The notes below the pieces were generated by a model. The model was not told the DNA's origin. It saw nothing but the letters and a program-made list of their open reading frames with translations, and made no database searches. Of a stretch of 64,000 nucleotides of DNA, positions 55,388 to 64,000 are shown piece after piece. The number at the start of each line of letters is the position of its first letter. Position 1 is the first letter of the stretch. Made by a program: the position numbers and the translations under genes. Origin of the DNA: Liopterus haemorrhoidalis (taxonomy: Eukaryota; Arthropoda; Insecta; Coleoptera; Dytiscidae); contig OZ020624.1 of the NCBI GenBank assembly GCA_963971575.1, forward strand, positions 1,059,001 to 1,123,000, given 5' to 3'.

Positions 55388-56418
55388 AGTCAAAAAATTG
55401 ATGTGAAGTGTGAATTTTCACACATTTCAGGGTTTCGCAGGTATTTATTAACTATGTGATGATTATTTGGGATGCCAAAACAAATTTTATGTCAAAATAT
55501 TTTTTTATGAATTTTAATTCGAATGCCTAATACCATTATTTAAGTTTCTAAATATGTGCAGTATTTTTTTCATATAGCAAGGTTCATTACAGATTTTGAA
55601 AATTGCGCCTATGGCTTCCATTGGTTGCTTAAATCATAAGCCTCGCCCTCTGATACCTTCAAATATAGAATTAAATTATAATTTCACAACTTCCCACTGG
55701 TTATTAAATTTACGCTTTTAAAAATTAAATGTAACATTTACCAAAATATAACTAGAATTTTGACAAAATAATTTAAACAAAATAAAAATGCAAAAAAAAA
55801 AAACTGAAAAAATAAAAATTGACGGGATTCGAACACAGTTTCTTACAGTAGTTTCAACTCACTAAGCGACAATGCTACCACTGTGCTATACAGGATCACT
55901 CGTTTAGTATGTTAAATAGCGGATTAAATATATTACAATATTTTACTTAAAAACACAAAAAATGCGTTATTTTCCGAAAACATAATCTGATCAAAAATTC
56001 CTGTTGTACTATTCCGGTTCACACCAATGTACATTACTGAGAATTTTTTCAGATTTTTAGTTTAAACCATCTGGGCTACAGGGTGTGGGACAAAAAATCG
56101 CCTCAAAATAATTTATTTTGCAAAAATAAAATTTTGATCGTTAATCCACGTACCAAGGGCTTTCATTTGATACCCTACACAGAATTGTAAAAAAATATAT
56201 TTTTTTTCGATGAGCATATTTTTGTTTATATTTTTAGGGGGATATGTTTTTTAGATGTTTTAGTATTTTTCCTATGTGCGGGTCAAAGAGTTGTATAAGC
56301 ATGCCAAATTTCAACTCTCTAGGTTTAGCCGTTTGGCTACAATTTTTACCGAACAGACAGACAGACGACAAAATGACGGTATAAGGGTTTTTTGGTCATA
56401 CCTACAAAACCCTAAAAA
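55388..56418 (+). mobile_element. Family B repeat, copy with a distinct tRNA-like module
   Basis: Colinear with copies at 5589 and 8175 from TGAAGTGTGAATTTTCACAC to CGACAAAATGACGGTATAAG and TACCTACAAAACCCTAAAAA. The tRNA-like module on the minus strand (55819-55892) differs in sequence from the other copies. Confidence 0.87.
55819..55892 (-). other. tRNA-like segment in family B copy at 55388
   Basis: On the minus strand TAGCACAGTGGTAGCATTG is a strong A-box/D-arm. TGTTCGAATCCCG follows about 51 bp later as B-box/T-arm. The size is that of a tRNA. The T stem and acceptor stem do not pair cleanly, so a functional tRNA is unlikely. Confidence 0.6.
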
Positions 56419-56449
56419 TCAAAAATCTCACTCAGGCTTGGTATTTCCA

Positions 56450-56660
56450 ATTTATTTAACAAGAGTTGCTATAAATGCAATAACTAATAACTTTTATTTG
56501 AGTTGTTTTTTCATACTTATATGTAATGTTTCCATGGTCATGATAAATAATATCTGTTAGAAAATATTAGGCCAAGATATTTCTACTCTGCTGCTAGAAT
56601 GTATTTTATACAAATACTTTATGATGGCGGTAGGTCTTGTGGTGGCCACAGCTGATTTTT
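56450..56660 (+). mobile_element. Family C right-end fragment
   Basis: GTTGCTATAAATGCAATAAC, ATGATAAATAATATCTGTTA and GTGGCCACAGCTGATTTTTT occur in family order. The left two-thirds are missing. Confidence 0.8.
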
Positions 56661-56994
56661 TAACATATGTATTTATTATTGAACTCTTTTGACCCGAAAT
56701 GTTAAAATTTAAGTGTTTAAATAATAATTAACAGAACATATTTTTAAAATAGTTAGCGAGCATTATAAGAAGCATTCTTAAAATATTTTAAGTGTACTAA
56801 TTAAAAGTTTAAACATAGTTAGAAGCAATTTTACACCTGCTGTAAAACAATATTAATTAACATGTTAACGCAGAGCTAAAACTTACGATTCAACAACTAT
56901 GCGGTAGGCATCCGTATTTATTTGATTTTTACCTGAAACAAAAAAGGAAAAATATTAGAAACAATGAAAAATTGTTTAAATACACATAAAAAAA

Positions 56995-57870
56995 TTTATA
57001 TGAAGTGTGAATTTTCACACATTGCATGGTTTCGCAGGTATATAATAAGTGAAGGCGGCAGGCTCAGTGTGTAGGACAAATTTTGCAAAATGAACGATAT
57101 TTTTAAAATAATTTATCGTCTGTTAATCTAAGAGCTTTAAAAACAAATTTTATGTTAAAATATTTTTTTGTTAATTTTAATTCAAATACCTAATACCATT
57201 ATTTAGGTTTCTAAATATGTGCAGTATTTTTTTTTTTTATAGCAAGGTTCATTAAGATTTTGAAAATTGCGCCTAAGGCTTCCATTGGTTGTTTTAAGTC
57301 ATATGCTCCGCTCCTCTGGTTTCGTATACATCAGCGGTTCCCAAACTTTTTTAAGCGCGACCCGGTACGAGGTTTTAAAATTTTTCGCGACCCACCTTAT
57401 GAAAAAAAAACATTTATTTACAGAACAAATTTTATTTTAAAGCAGTAGCTTTCTAGTAATAAAGAGTATAGTATAGTAATAAAGAGTATAGTATAGTAAT
57501 AAAGAATATAGTATAGTAATAAAGAGCAAAAATAAACACCATTATAGTGATTAACTGACGTAAAAAAATAATATGTACAAAAAAAATCTTTTTTTGTTTT
57601 TACAATTTTTTTCGCGACCCGGCAAAATTTTTCTGCGACCCGGTGCCGGGTCGCGACCCACACTTTGGGAAACGCTGGTATACATGACACAGAATGAAAA
57701 TATAATTGCAACAATTCCAACTGGTTATTAAATTTACGCTTTTAAAAATGAAATGCAACATTTGCCAAAATATATCTAGAATTTAGCCGTTCGGCTACAA
57801 TTTTTACCGAACAGACAGACAGACAGACGACAAAATGACGGTATAAGGGTTTTTTGATCATACCTACAAA
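56995..57870 (+). mobile_element. Family B copy carrying a hAT insertion
   Basis: Starts ATGAAGTGTGAATTTTCACA, continues TATGTGCAGTATTTTTTT and TTGAAAATTGCGCCTA, breaks at GTATACAT (57324) and resumes ATACATGACACAGAATG after 57685. It ends in GACAGACAGACAGACGACAA and CATACCTACAAACTC. Confidence 0.85.
57332..57677. mobile_element. hAT-type MITE with perfect TSD GTATACAT, nested in family B
   Basis: CAGCGGTTCCCAAACTTTTT at the left, TTTGGGAAACGCTG at the right. GTATACAT is duplicated at 57324-57331 and 57678-57685. Inverted GCGACCCGG/CCGGGTCGC words lie near both ends. A four-unit 20-bp tandem repeat (TAGTAATAAAGAGTATAGTA) occupies about 57454-57527. 346 bp, non-coding. Confidence 0.95.
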
Positions 57871-57919
57871 CTCTAAAAAAGTTTAAATAAAAATATAAAC
57901 AATAGGGAAAAAATTATCG

Positions 57920-58060
57920 ACTTTAATTTTCGACAGACATCATGCTAAAAATGGTTAAAACGTTATGTAGGGACCTCAATTCATGGAGATCCATGGAAAT
58001 CTCGAAATGTCAAAATCAGTATGATCACTATACCTCCCTTATTTGTTGGCGGTCGGTAAA
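57920..58060 (-). mobile_element. Family C left-end fragment, reverse
   Basis: GACAGACATCATGCTAAAAA, GGGACCTCAATTCATGGAGA and TTGGCGGTCGGTAAAAA are the reverse of the C left end at 49995-50140. Confidence 0.82.
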
Positions 58061-58286
58061 AATTGGAAAGAAAATTGGAAAGAATGAAAATTTGAAAGAA
58101 TATTGGACAGACAGTAATATTTTTGCAGGACACAATAAATTATAAAATGCTTCAAGGGCCGGATAGAATTTCAGCGCGGGCCTTCATTTGCCCAGGCCTG
58201 CTCATTAAATTAAGAGCTCTGAACGCAGTTTTACTCGCCATAGGCGTCAAAAGTACTCGATACGTCTCTGCTTAAAACTTACTTTT

Positions 58287-61015
58287 GGGTCATTCCATCT
58301 CAAATCACCAAAAAGACACCTATGGCTCCCACTCGACCCTCTCCAAATGCCATGAAATTTTGTAGTAAGATAGCACTAGACCCCAAATGAAATTGTGCAA
58401 AATATTAGAGCTCAATCTGCTTTGGTTCTTAAATAACAGGTCCATATTCAATGGGCTCTCGTCCCGTTCATGCGTAAATACCGCAAAACATACCAACTTT
58501 GATCCTTTGTTAAATTACTTCTATTGCCTGTAGGAGTGTGAAATTTGACATACCAGGACAACTTTTGGTGTAGAATAACGTAGTGTAATCAAAAAAGTAG
58601 TTTGGGTAGCCATTCAGCTACCAATCCATGCTAAAATCACTGCCAAATTGTGTCGCGAGAAATTTGGACCCCAATTTGGAGACCAGTTACTCGTCAGCAA
58701 AAGGTCTAAACGCCATGATCTTTTGCAACGATGTATAACAAGCACAATATTATGCAGTGATGCAATAGCAACTCTGTTGTATCCATATGTCCAGAGGTGG
58801 ACTACTAGAAAGTTGTCCGAAAAAATTTTTTGTGCAAAACTAGCCAACTTTCAAGGCAAAATATCTCAATATGCGTCATTCTCAATTTGGTTTTGAATGA
58901 CACCATTGGATAGAGCAGATTTTTCTGTACAAGAGTAAGTTTTATTTAGGTTGGGATCTGAATCCCTAGTTCAGCCAGAGTACTCTGAAAATGACATACC
59001 TTGGTGCGATATCGAAACAATCAAATTATGATTCTCCATATCTTCTTTGTGCACTGATCATGATTGCCAGCAAATTGATATCCAAACTGATTGGAAAAAT
59101 TTTAAGCTTCATTGGGTAGAACATTTTTGGATGGGATTCAGAATTATTATTTAAAAATCAGTGCTATTTTAGGTTCCTGTTCTATATTTATCTTTACATC
59201 TTTGTAGTATCGTGTCAGCAGGTCAAACGTTGCTGTTTACTTATTTGTGTATTTACTTGCAATAAATACACAAATAAATAAAAAGCAATATTAATATTAA
59301 TGTATTACAGGTCTCACTTGAAATTACTGTATTCAGTTAGTTAAATAATTTGATTTGAATTCGATTACGGATACGTCATGGATCCAGGATTCCATTAATT
59401 TATTGTAGTGCTGGGAACCGAAATCGGTTTTTCGGGTACCCGGTTCCGGTTTTCGGGTAAAACCGGGTTCGTAATTTTCGCGTTACCCGGATAACCGATT
59501 CCGATTACCCGGTGCCGATTACCTGGTTCGAAATACTCTGTTCCGGATACCTGGTTCCGGATACCCGGTTCCGATTACCGGGTTCCGATTACCCGGTTCC
59601 AAATACCTGGTTCCAAATTCCCGGTTCCGGATACCCGGCATCAAATACCCGGTTTCGAATACCCGGTTCCCGATACGCGATTCCGAGTTCCTAGATTGGA
59701 TACTCGGTTCTGGGTTCGGGAAAATACCCCAGGAATTCGAATGAATACAAATTCCCGATGTTGATTTAAGTAAAATGTAAACATAAATATATTAAAATTA
59801 ATGCTGGGAATCGAAACCATAAAATAAAGTCAGACAGAAAATAGTGCGAACTTCCTAAATTCTTAGCCATAGTCATAGGCGAGATAATTTTAGTGCTGGG
59901 AAACGAAACCGGTTTATCGGGTACCCGGTTTCGGTTTTCGGGTAAAACCGGGTTTGTAATTGTCGCGTTACCCGGATACCCAGTTCCGATTACCCGGTTC
60001 CGATTACCCGGTTCCGATTACCCGGTGCCGAAACCGGGTAAACCCGAAACCGTTTTTTTTTAACCGGTTCCGGTTCCGTCAAGATCGATTTCTGACAGCA
60101 CTAGTTTATTGCCATGTGCTATTGCTAGCCATGGCGTGGTTCTTCTGAATGTCACTTGACAACCTATACTCACTCCCATTGGTAGTGGCTCAGCCACCAT
60201 GGACCAAAGCAAGGATTACACTAATAATGGATAAATTTGCCTTCTGCAAATTGCCATGCTCTGAATTTGACAGCCTGCCATAGCCTACAATATAAGTACA
60301 CCTCGCATATAAAAGTGTCATTTTCAGAGTCCTGTGGCTGAACTAGGAATTCAGATCCCAATCTAAATAAAAGTTACTATTGTACAGAAAAATCTGCTCT
60401 ATCCAATGGTGTCATTCAAAACCAAATTGGGAATGACGCATATTGCGATATTTTGCCTTGAAAGTTCGCTAGTTTTGCAAAAAAACTGTTTTTGGCCAAC
60501 TTTCAAGTGGACCATCTCTGGACATATAAATACAACAGAGTTGCTATTGCAGCACTGCATAGTATTGTGCTTGTTATACACCGTTGCAAAAAATCATGGC
60601 GTTTAGACCTTTTGGTAATGAGTAACTGGTCTCCAAATTGGGGTCCAAATTTCTCGCGACACAATTTGGCAGTGATTTTAGCATGGATTGGTAGCTGAAT
60701 GGCTACCCAAACTACTTTTTTGATTACACTACTGTATTCCGCACCAAAAGTTGTCCAGGTATGCCAAATTTCACACCTCTCTGGGTACTAGACGTGATTT
60801 TATAAAGGGTCAAAGTTGGCTCTTTTTACGATATGTACGCATTAACGAGATGAGAGCCCATTGAACATGGACCTATTATTTAAGAACCAAAGCAGATTGA
60901 GCTCTAATATTTTGCACAAATTCATTTGTGGTCTAGGGCTACTTTATTACAAAATTTCATTAGATTTAGAAAGGGTCGAGTGGGAGACCTTTGGTGAATT
61001 CACATGGAATGACCC
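58287..61015. mobile_element. Long inverted-repeat element (family M) with mirrored ORFs
   Basis: GGGTCATTCCATCTCAAATC starts the left arm (58287 to about 59005) and the right arm (about 60312 to 61015) ends CATGGAATGACCC. Arms of about 700 bp are inverted copies with scattered differences. Each arm has an ORF reading outward: minus 58614-58847 and plus 60492-60698. These agree at about 55 of 62 residues (shared SNWSPNWGPNFSRHNLAVIL). The protein is unknown to me. The centre (59406-60103) is filled by a hAT-type MITE with CCGGTTCC minisatellite. Confidence 0.88.
59406..60103. mobile_element. hAT-type MITE(s) (family L) with CCGGTTCCGATTAC minisatellite
   Basis: TAGTGCTGGGAACCGAAATC at the left, TCTGACAGCACTA at the right. 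Flanking octamers ATTTATTG and GTTTATTG match 7 of 8. Runs of a roughly 14-bp unit (CCGGTTCCGATTAC) occupy 59500-59700 and 59960-60050. Further left ends, AATGCTGGGAATCGAAACC (about 59800) and TAGTGCTGGGAAACGAAACC (about 59892), suggest one copy nested in another. The 60-codon ORF 59512-59694 is a translation of the minisatellite. Confidence 0.8.
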
Positions 61016-61019
61016 TTTT

Positions 61020-62365
61020 GTTAATGTTGCCTTATGAAATAATTTTTAGTTTACCATAAGTCGTGAATATATCAACATCTACCGATATATTTCCATTAAA
61101 ACTGTAACATTTTACTCATAATTATTTGAAGAAATGTTGAAGTCATTGGCGCCTTCTCCGTCTATGGTTATGGCGATATCTGCATTCCAATAGTCTAACG
61201 TCATCTCGCTGTTTCCTCGCCCCGCGGCTCTGAACGCGCATTCTAAGAATCCCATACATACACTGTTATGCACCTTTGCATAAGCAACCGCTTGCATTTC
61301 ACACATATCGTGTTATTTCCCGGATATTTAGGAAGAAACAGAAAACGGAATGCTATTAGATTAATGGTGATGGAGATTATATTTCGCCGGAGGTAAACAA
61401 TTAATAGAAAGAATCTCAGAGGAAATAATTAGCCATGTAACAGATGAATCAACATGCGACACAATAGACCAGTGGTTCCCAACCGGGGGAGCAGAACTAC
61501 GCTTTTTCACCCCACCCTCATATATGTGACCCCTCCCACGAAAACATTCTGGATGCACTTCTGGTATAGACAGTACATGTAGTGTGTTCCTGGTAGCTTT
61601 GCTGCAATGATTTTCTAATTTTAAGAGAGGAAATAGTTGTCATACCAATGGTATATCTTTACATAACATGTTACTTATAAGTTGAGTCACTCCTCTCGGC
61701 TCTAGTCTCTCGGTATCTGCATCTGTATAATTATAAAATGAAAACAACTGATTCATCGTTGGACGTGAATAACAACATGTGACACAAATTATAATTCCAC
61801 TGAATGAATTGCGATACAATAATAAATAATCAATATTTGTCTACTATTTTAATAGTTCGTGCACTAGATATTTATCAACCCACTAATTGCTTCAACTAAA
61901 TTATTACTTGCTGTCGTTTAACTCCACTTGCTATTATTAGTTTGCGTGTTAATAACAATAATATTTCTTATTAAGTGTAAGTCAAAGACGACCAACAAAG
62001 GTGATCGAAAAAGAAAAGAAATAGAAAGAGTACTGTTTTCCACGACCGTATAGATATACGTTCATTACAAGCTTACCAGTGATTAGTAAATGTAGCACGT
62101 TCCCCACTTCTTTTTATTACACACCGCTGACCTGTTACATAATGAGCTCATTATGTAACAGGTTGTTTATATATTTTTTAATAGAATTGGTCTTGGTCAG
62201 TCAGTTAATCAGATGTCACAAGTATTGTTATTTAAACTTAATTTATATTCCGTATGACACGTACATGACCACTGCTAGGCAACGTAATAAATAGGTTGAA
62301 AGCAACTGTCAAATTATTTTTAGTTTTTAAAGGGATCTGATTAAAATTAAATAAATAATAAAGAA
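61020..62365. other. Mostly non-repeat stretch with a perfect palindrome and one hAT-like end
   Basis: CCAGTGGTTCCCAACCGGGG at about 61471 is a single hAT-like end. A minus ORF of 64 codons (61112-61306) has no domain I recognise. A perfect 34-bp palindrome lies at 62130-62163. Sequence around 61130-61300 and 61680-62060 does not recur in the window. Confidence 0.45.
62130..62163. repeat. Perfect 34-bp palindrome
   Basis: ACCTGTTACATAATGAG and its exact reverse complement abut with no spacer, centred on GAGCTC (a SacI site). No base mismatch. It has no sequence relation to the TIRs catalogued here. Confidence 0.98.
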
Positions 62366-62534
62366 AGTGCGTATACGCACCTTTGGCCAAATCAGTGAAA
62401 TGTAAAGGCGTAATTCATCATCGACAAGTCTCATCTTGTCTTAGCCATCTAACCTATTGTTCATTTCTACTGTGTGTTCTTTCATGGTTCAGTATATGTA
62501 TTTACAGAATAAGTATAGTAAAAATAAAAATTAG

Positions 62535-62830
62535 TTGTACAGTTGTCAAATAATAGTAAAATTTCTTAATTGGTCACGACTAGCAGTTGCTCTTATGAAG
62601 TATCAGAGTAATGCAGATACTGATAGAGAAGCAACAAATTCAAACTATGGGCGTCCTTCACAAAACAGTTTATCAGATGTCATCAGATTTGATAATATTG
62701 GTCATCTGATAAGAGGCATGAAACGAATGTAAAAAAAATGCAGTTTGTGTAAGAGCAATCCATTTATTTATGTGTAAAATGTAAAGTACATCTGTGCCCA
62801 GAGTGTTTTGAAACGATTCATTCCAAATAA
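62535..62830 (+). pseudogene. piggyBac transposase C-terminus, broken
   Basis: The reading WSRLAVALMKYQSNADTDRE, GRPSQNSLSDVIRFDNIGHL and KRM ends at a stop (62730-62732). The cysteine-rich tail (CSLCKSN, then after a frame break LCVKCKVHLCPECFETIHSK and stop) follows. R-F-D-x-x-G-H and CxxC...CxxC...CxxCF...H are the conserved C-terminal features of piggyBac (DDE_Tnp_1_7) transposases. The catalytic domain is missing. Confidence 0.85.
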
Positions 62831-62947
62831 GTTCATATTTCATTCATAAATAAAATAATTTGCTTATTACATGTTTATTTATATTTAATATTGTTATTAG
62901 CCAAGGGTGCGTATACGCATCCTTATATTCCTGTAGAGTTAAGCATA

Positions 62948-63460
62948 CAGTAGATGGCCAAATTATTAGGGACAGCACACCCCCCCTGTAATTTTCAAGA
63001 TTAAATGCATTTTGTGAGAAAATAAATTGTTTTTACATCATTTTTCTTCTATATTCTTGTTGCTGGTATCATTATTATTTTAAAAAGCGGGAGATCGCCA
63101 AAGAAATCATCACCACCAAGCGGCAATTTATATAAACCCTTATCAGAGAGTGGCATCACTACCCCAATCTCCGACACAACGCAAAATTCTGCATAGAAAG
63201 CATGCCCAAACGCCTGGAAGCCGCAATCGCAGCAAAGGGTGGCATTACAAAATATTAAGATTTTACTTAATTTGTTAAATTAACACTTTTTATACAAAAA
63301 TAAATGGTTATGAATAAGCAATTATGTCGTTTTATATTCTAAATAAAGAACTCTAATGAATAAAAATAAATACGAGACCCAAAGCCATTTATTTACTTAT
63401 TAAATTCATTTGAAAATTACAGAAAATCTGCACTGTCCCTAATAATTTGGCCACCTACTG
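62948..63460 (+). mobile_element. Tc1-like deletion derivative, copy 2
   Basis: TIR CAGTAGATGGCCAAATTATT with complement ending CACCTACTG, TA on both sides. Homologous throughout to 15335-15849 in opposite orientation. The coding remnant at 63083-63259 (SMPKRLEAAIAAKGGITKY, stop) carries a nonsense codon (GAA to TAA after RQFI) absent from copy 1. Confidence 0.93.
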
Positions 63461-63574
63461 TATATATTTTTTCAAAAAGCAATATTTGTCTAAGTTGATG
63501 TATTTTAATTAATTTGCATTACAAGATTTGTGAAAAATATTTTTTCTTAATCGCTTGGCCATTAATGGGTTAAG

Positions 63575-64000
63575 GCATTTTTCATTTTTAAATGACTTCT
63601 CAATTTGTCTACATTAAAATTTTTGTGTCGGTGTTTTTTAATTGGTAATAAACGAGGAAATAAATTACTGCAAGCTGTGCGGATTCAAAACATTGGGCAA
63701 AATGGAGGAGGGGAGTAAGGGATTGGCCCGAGATGGGCTCTACCATTCAATATTGTCACGACCCGCCACTGATGTAATGCCCGCTTTGTATATTTTTCTA
63801 CAATATGCCAACGCAAGACATTAAAGTGAAGTGCTGATAAGATTTAATAGTAGTCTTTGTTCTAGTATAATTTTTGTGTCTGGTCTTCTAAATGAACGTC
63901 TGTAGTGTTTATTGTTTTGCCAATCTGTTGATCTCGTCGGACAGGAGAGCATTCAGAGCCAGCAGTGGGGCGACTCTTGGCGATAGAAGCTCCTCTATTG
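63575..64000. other. Unassigned stretch
   Basis: No recurring family. A 60-codon plus ORF (63642-63824) has no recognised domain. The last about 60 bases are GC-richer (CGGACAGGAGAGCATTCAGA) and may belong to a feature continuing beyond the window. Confidence 0.35.

Larger units (their letters stand above)
62367..63574 (+). mobile_element. piggyBac-like remnant, interrupted by a Tc1 derivative
   Basis: A C-terminal transposase piece (62535-62830) is followed by a 3' region with the palindrome TGCGTATACGCA (62908-62919), a Tc1-like insertion (62948-63460), and the terminus TTGGCCATTAATGGG followed by TTAA at about 63571-63574. The related palindrome GTGCGTATACGCAC lies at 62367-62380. The 5' terminus is not seen, so the left boundary is uncertain. 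Confidence 0.7.

Noticed and set aside
5589..57870. CRISPR-like array from the recurring GTGTGAATTTTCACAC palindrome
   Set aside because: The palindrome marks termini of kilobase-scale dispersed repeats, not regularly spaced short repeats, and the genome is eukaryotic.
59512..59694. 60-codon repetitive ORF
   Set aside because: Direct translation of a short minisatellite; the period dictates the peptide repeat.

Overview
This is AT-rich nuclear DNA from an animal, most likely an arthropod and probably an insect. Mariner, Tc1, piggyBac, hAT-type and Jockey-like elements sit in extremely repeat-dense sequence, and the only recognisable host gene piece is an exon of a bHLH-leucine-zipper factor. 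A hemipteran is possible, but nothing in the window fixes the order. There are no operons, rRNA genes, CRISPR arrays or intact long viral or cellular ORFs. The longest convincing coding block is 930 bp.

The host gene piece lies at 7032-7961 on the minus strand. It is the terminal exon of transcription factor AP-4 (TFAP4; cropped in Drosophila), with a clean splice acceptor. It encodes the end of HLH helix 2, both coiled-coil/zipper segments and the conserved C-terminal block. The exons for the basic region and helix 1 should lie at higher coordinates on the minus strand; I did not find them, so they may be beyond the window. The predicted 3'UTR runs almost directly into a 2.1 kb inverted-repeat transposon (4782-6896).

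The rest is layered mobile DNA. I traced about fifteen families by their repetition inside the window. Several have target-site duplications (TSDs) readable by eye. Seven hAT-type insertions have perfect 8-bp TSDs (11789-12019, 17786-18001, 18698-19256, 19597-19848, 42836-43101, 50494-51100, 57332-57677) and three have 7/8 matches (26527-26745, 48238-48481, 59406-60103). A Tc1-like deletion derivative is present twice (15335-15849, 62948-63460). Mariner remnants of at least four lineages lie at 13165-14757, 17195-17612, 23090-24325, 25065-25920, 26754-26890 and 40998-41825. A piggyBac C-terminal remnant is at 62535-62830. Non-LTR reverse transcriptase or RNase H debris lies at 10560-10690, 21541-22440, 31125-32110, 34180-34545 and 49545-49660, with a Ty3/gypsy scrap at 32254-32380.

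The most interesting structure is not a gene. (1) A 41-bp minisatellite occurs inside non-autonomous elements with unrelated terminal inverted repeats (TIRs). (2) A large repeat family carries tRNA-like A/B-box modules that differ between copies at one internal site. (3) There are very large hairpins: about 290-bp arms at 39614-40335, and about 700-bp arms at 58287-61015 whose mirrored ORFs are about 89% identical. (4) The palindrome TCACGTGA occurs six times, mostly in GC-richer non-repeat islands. (5) A perfect 34-bp palindrome lies at 62130-62163.
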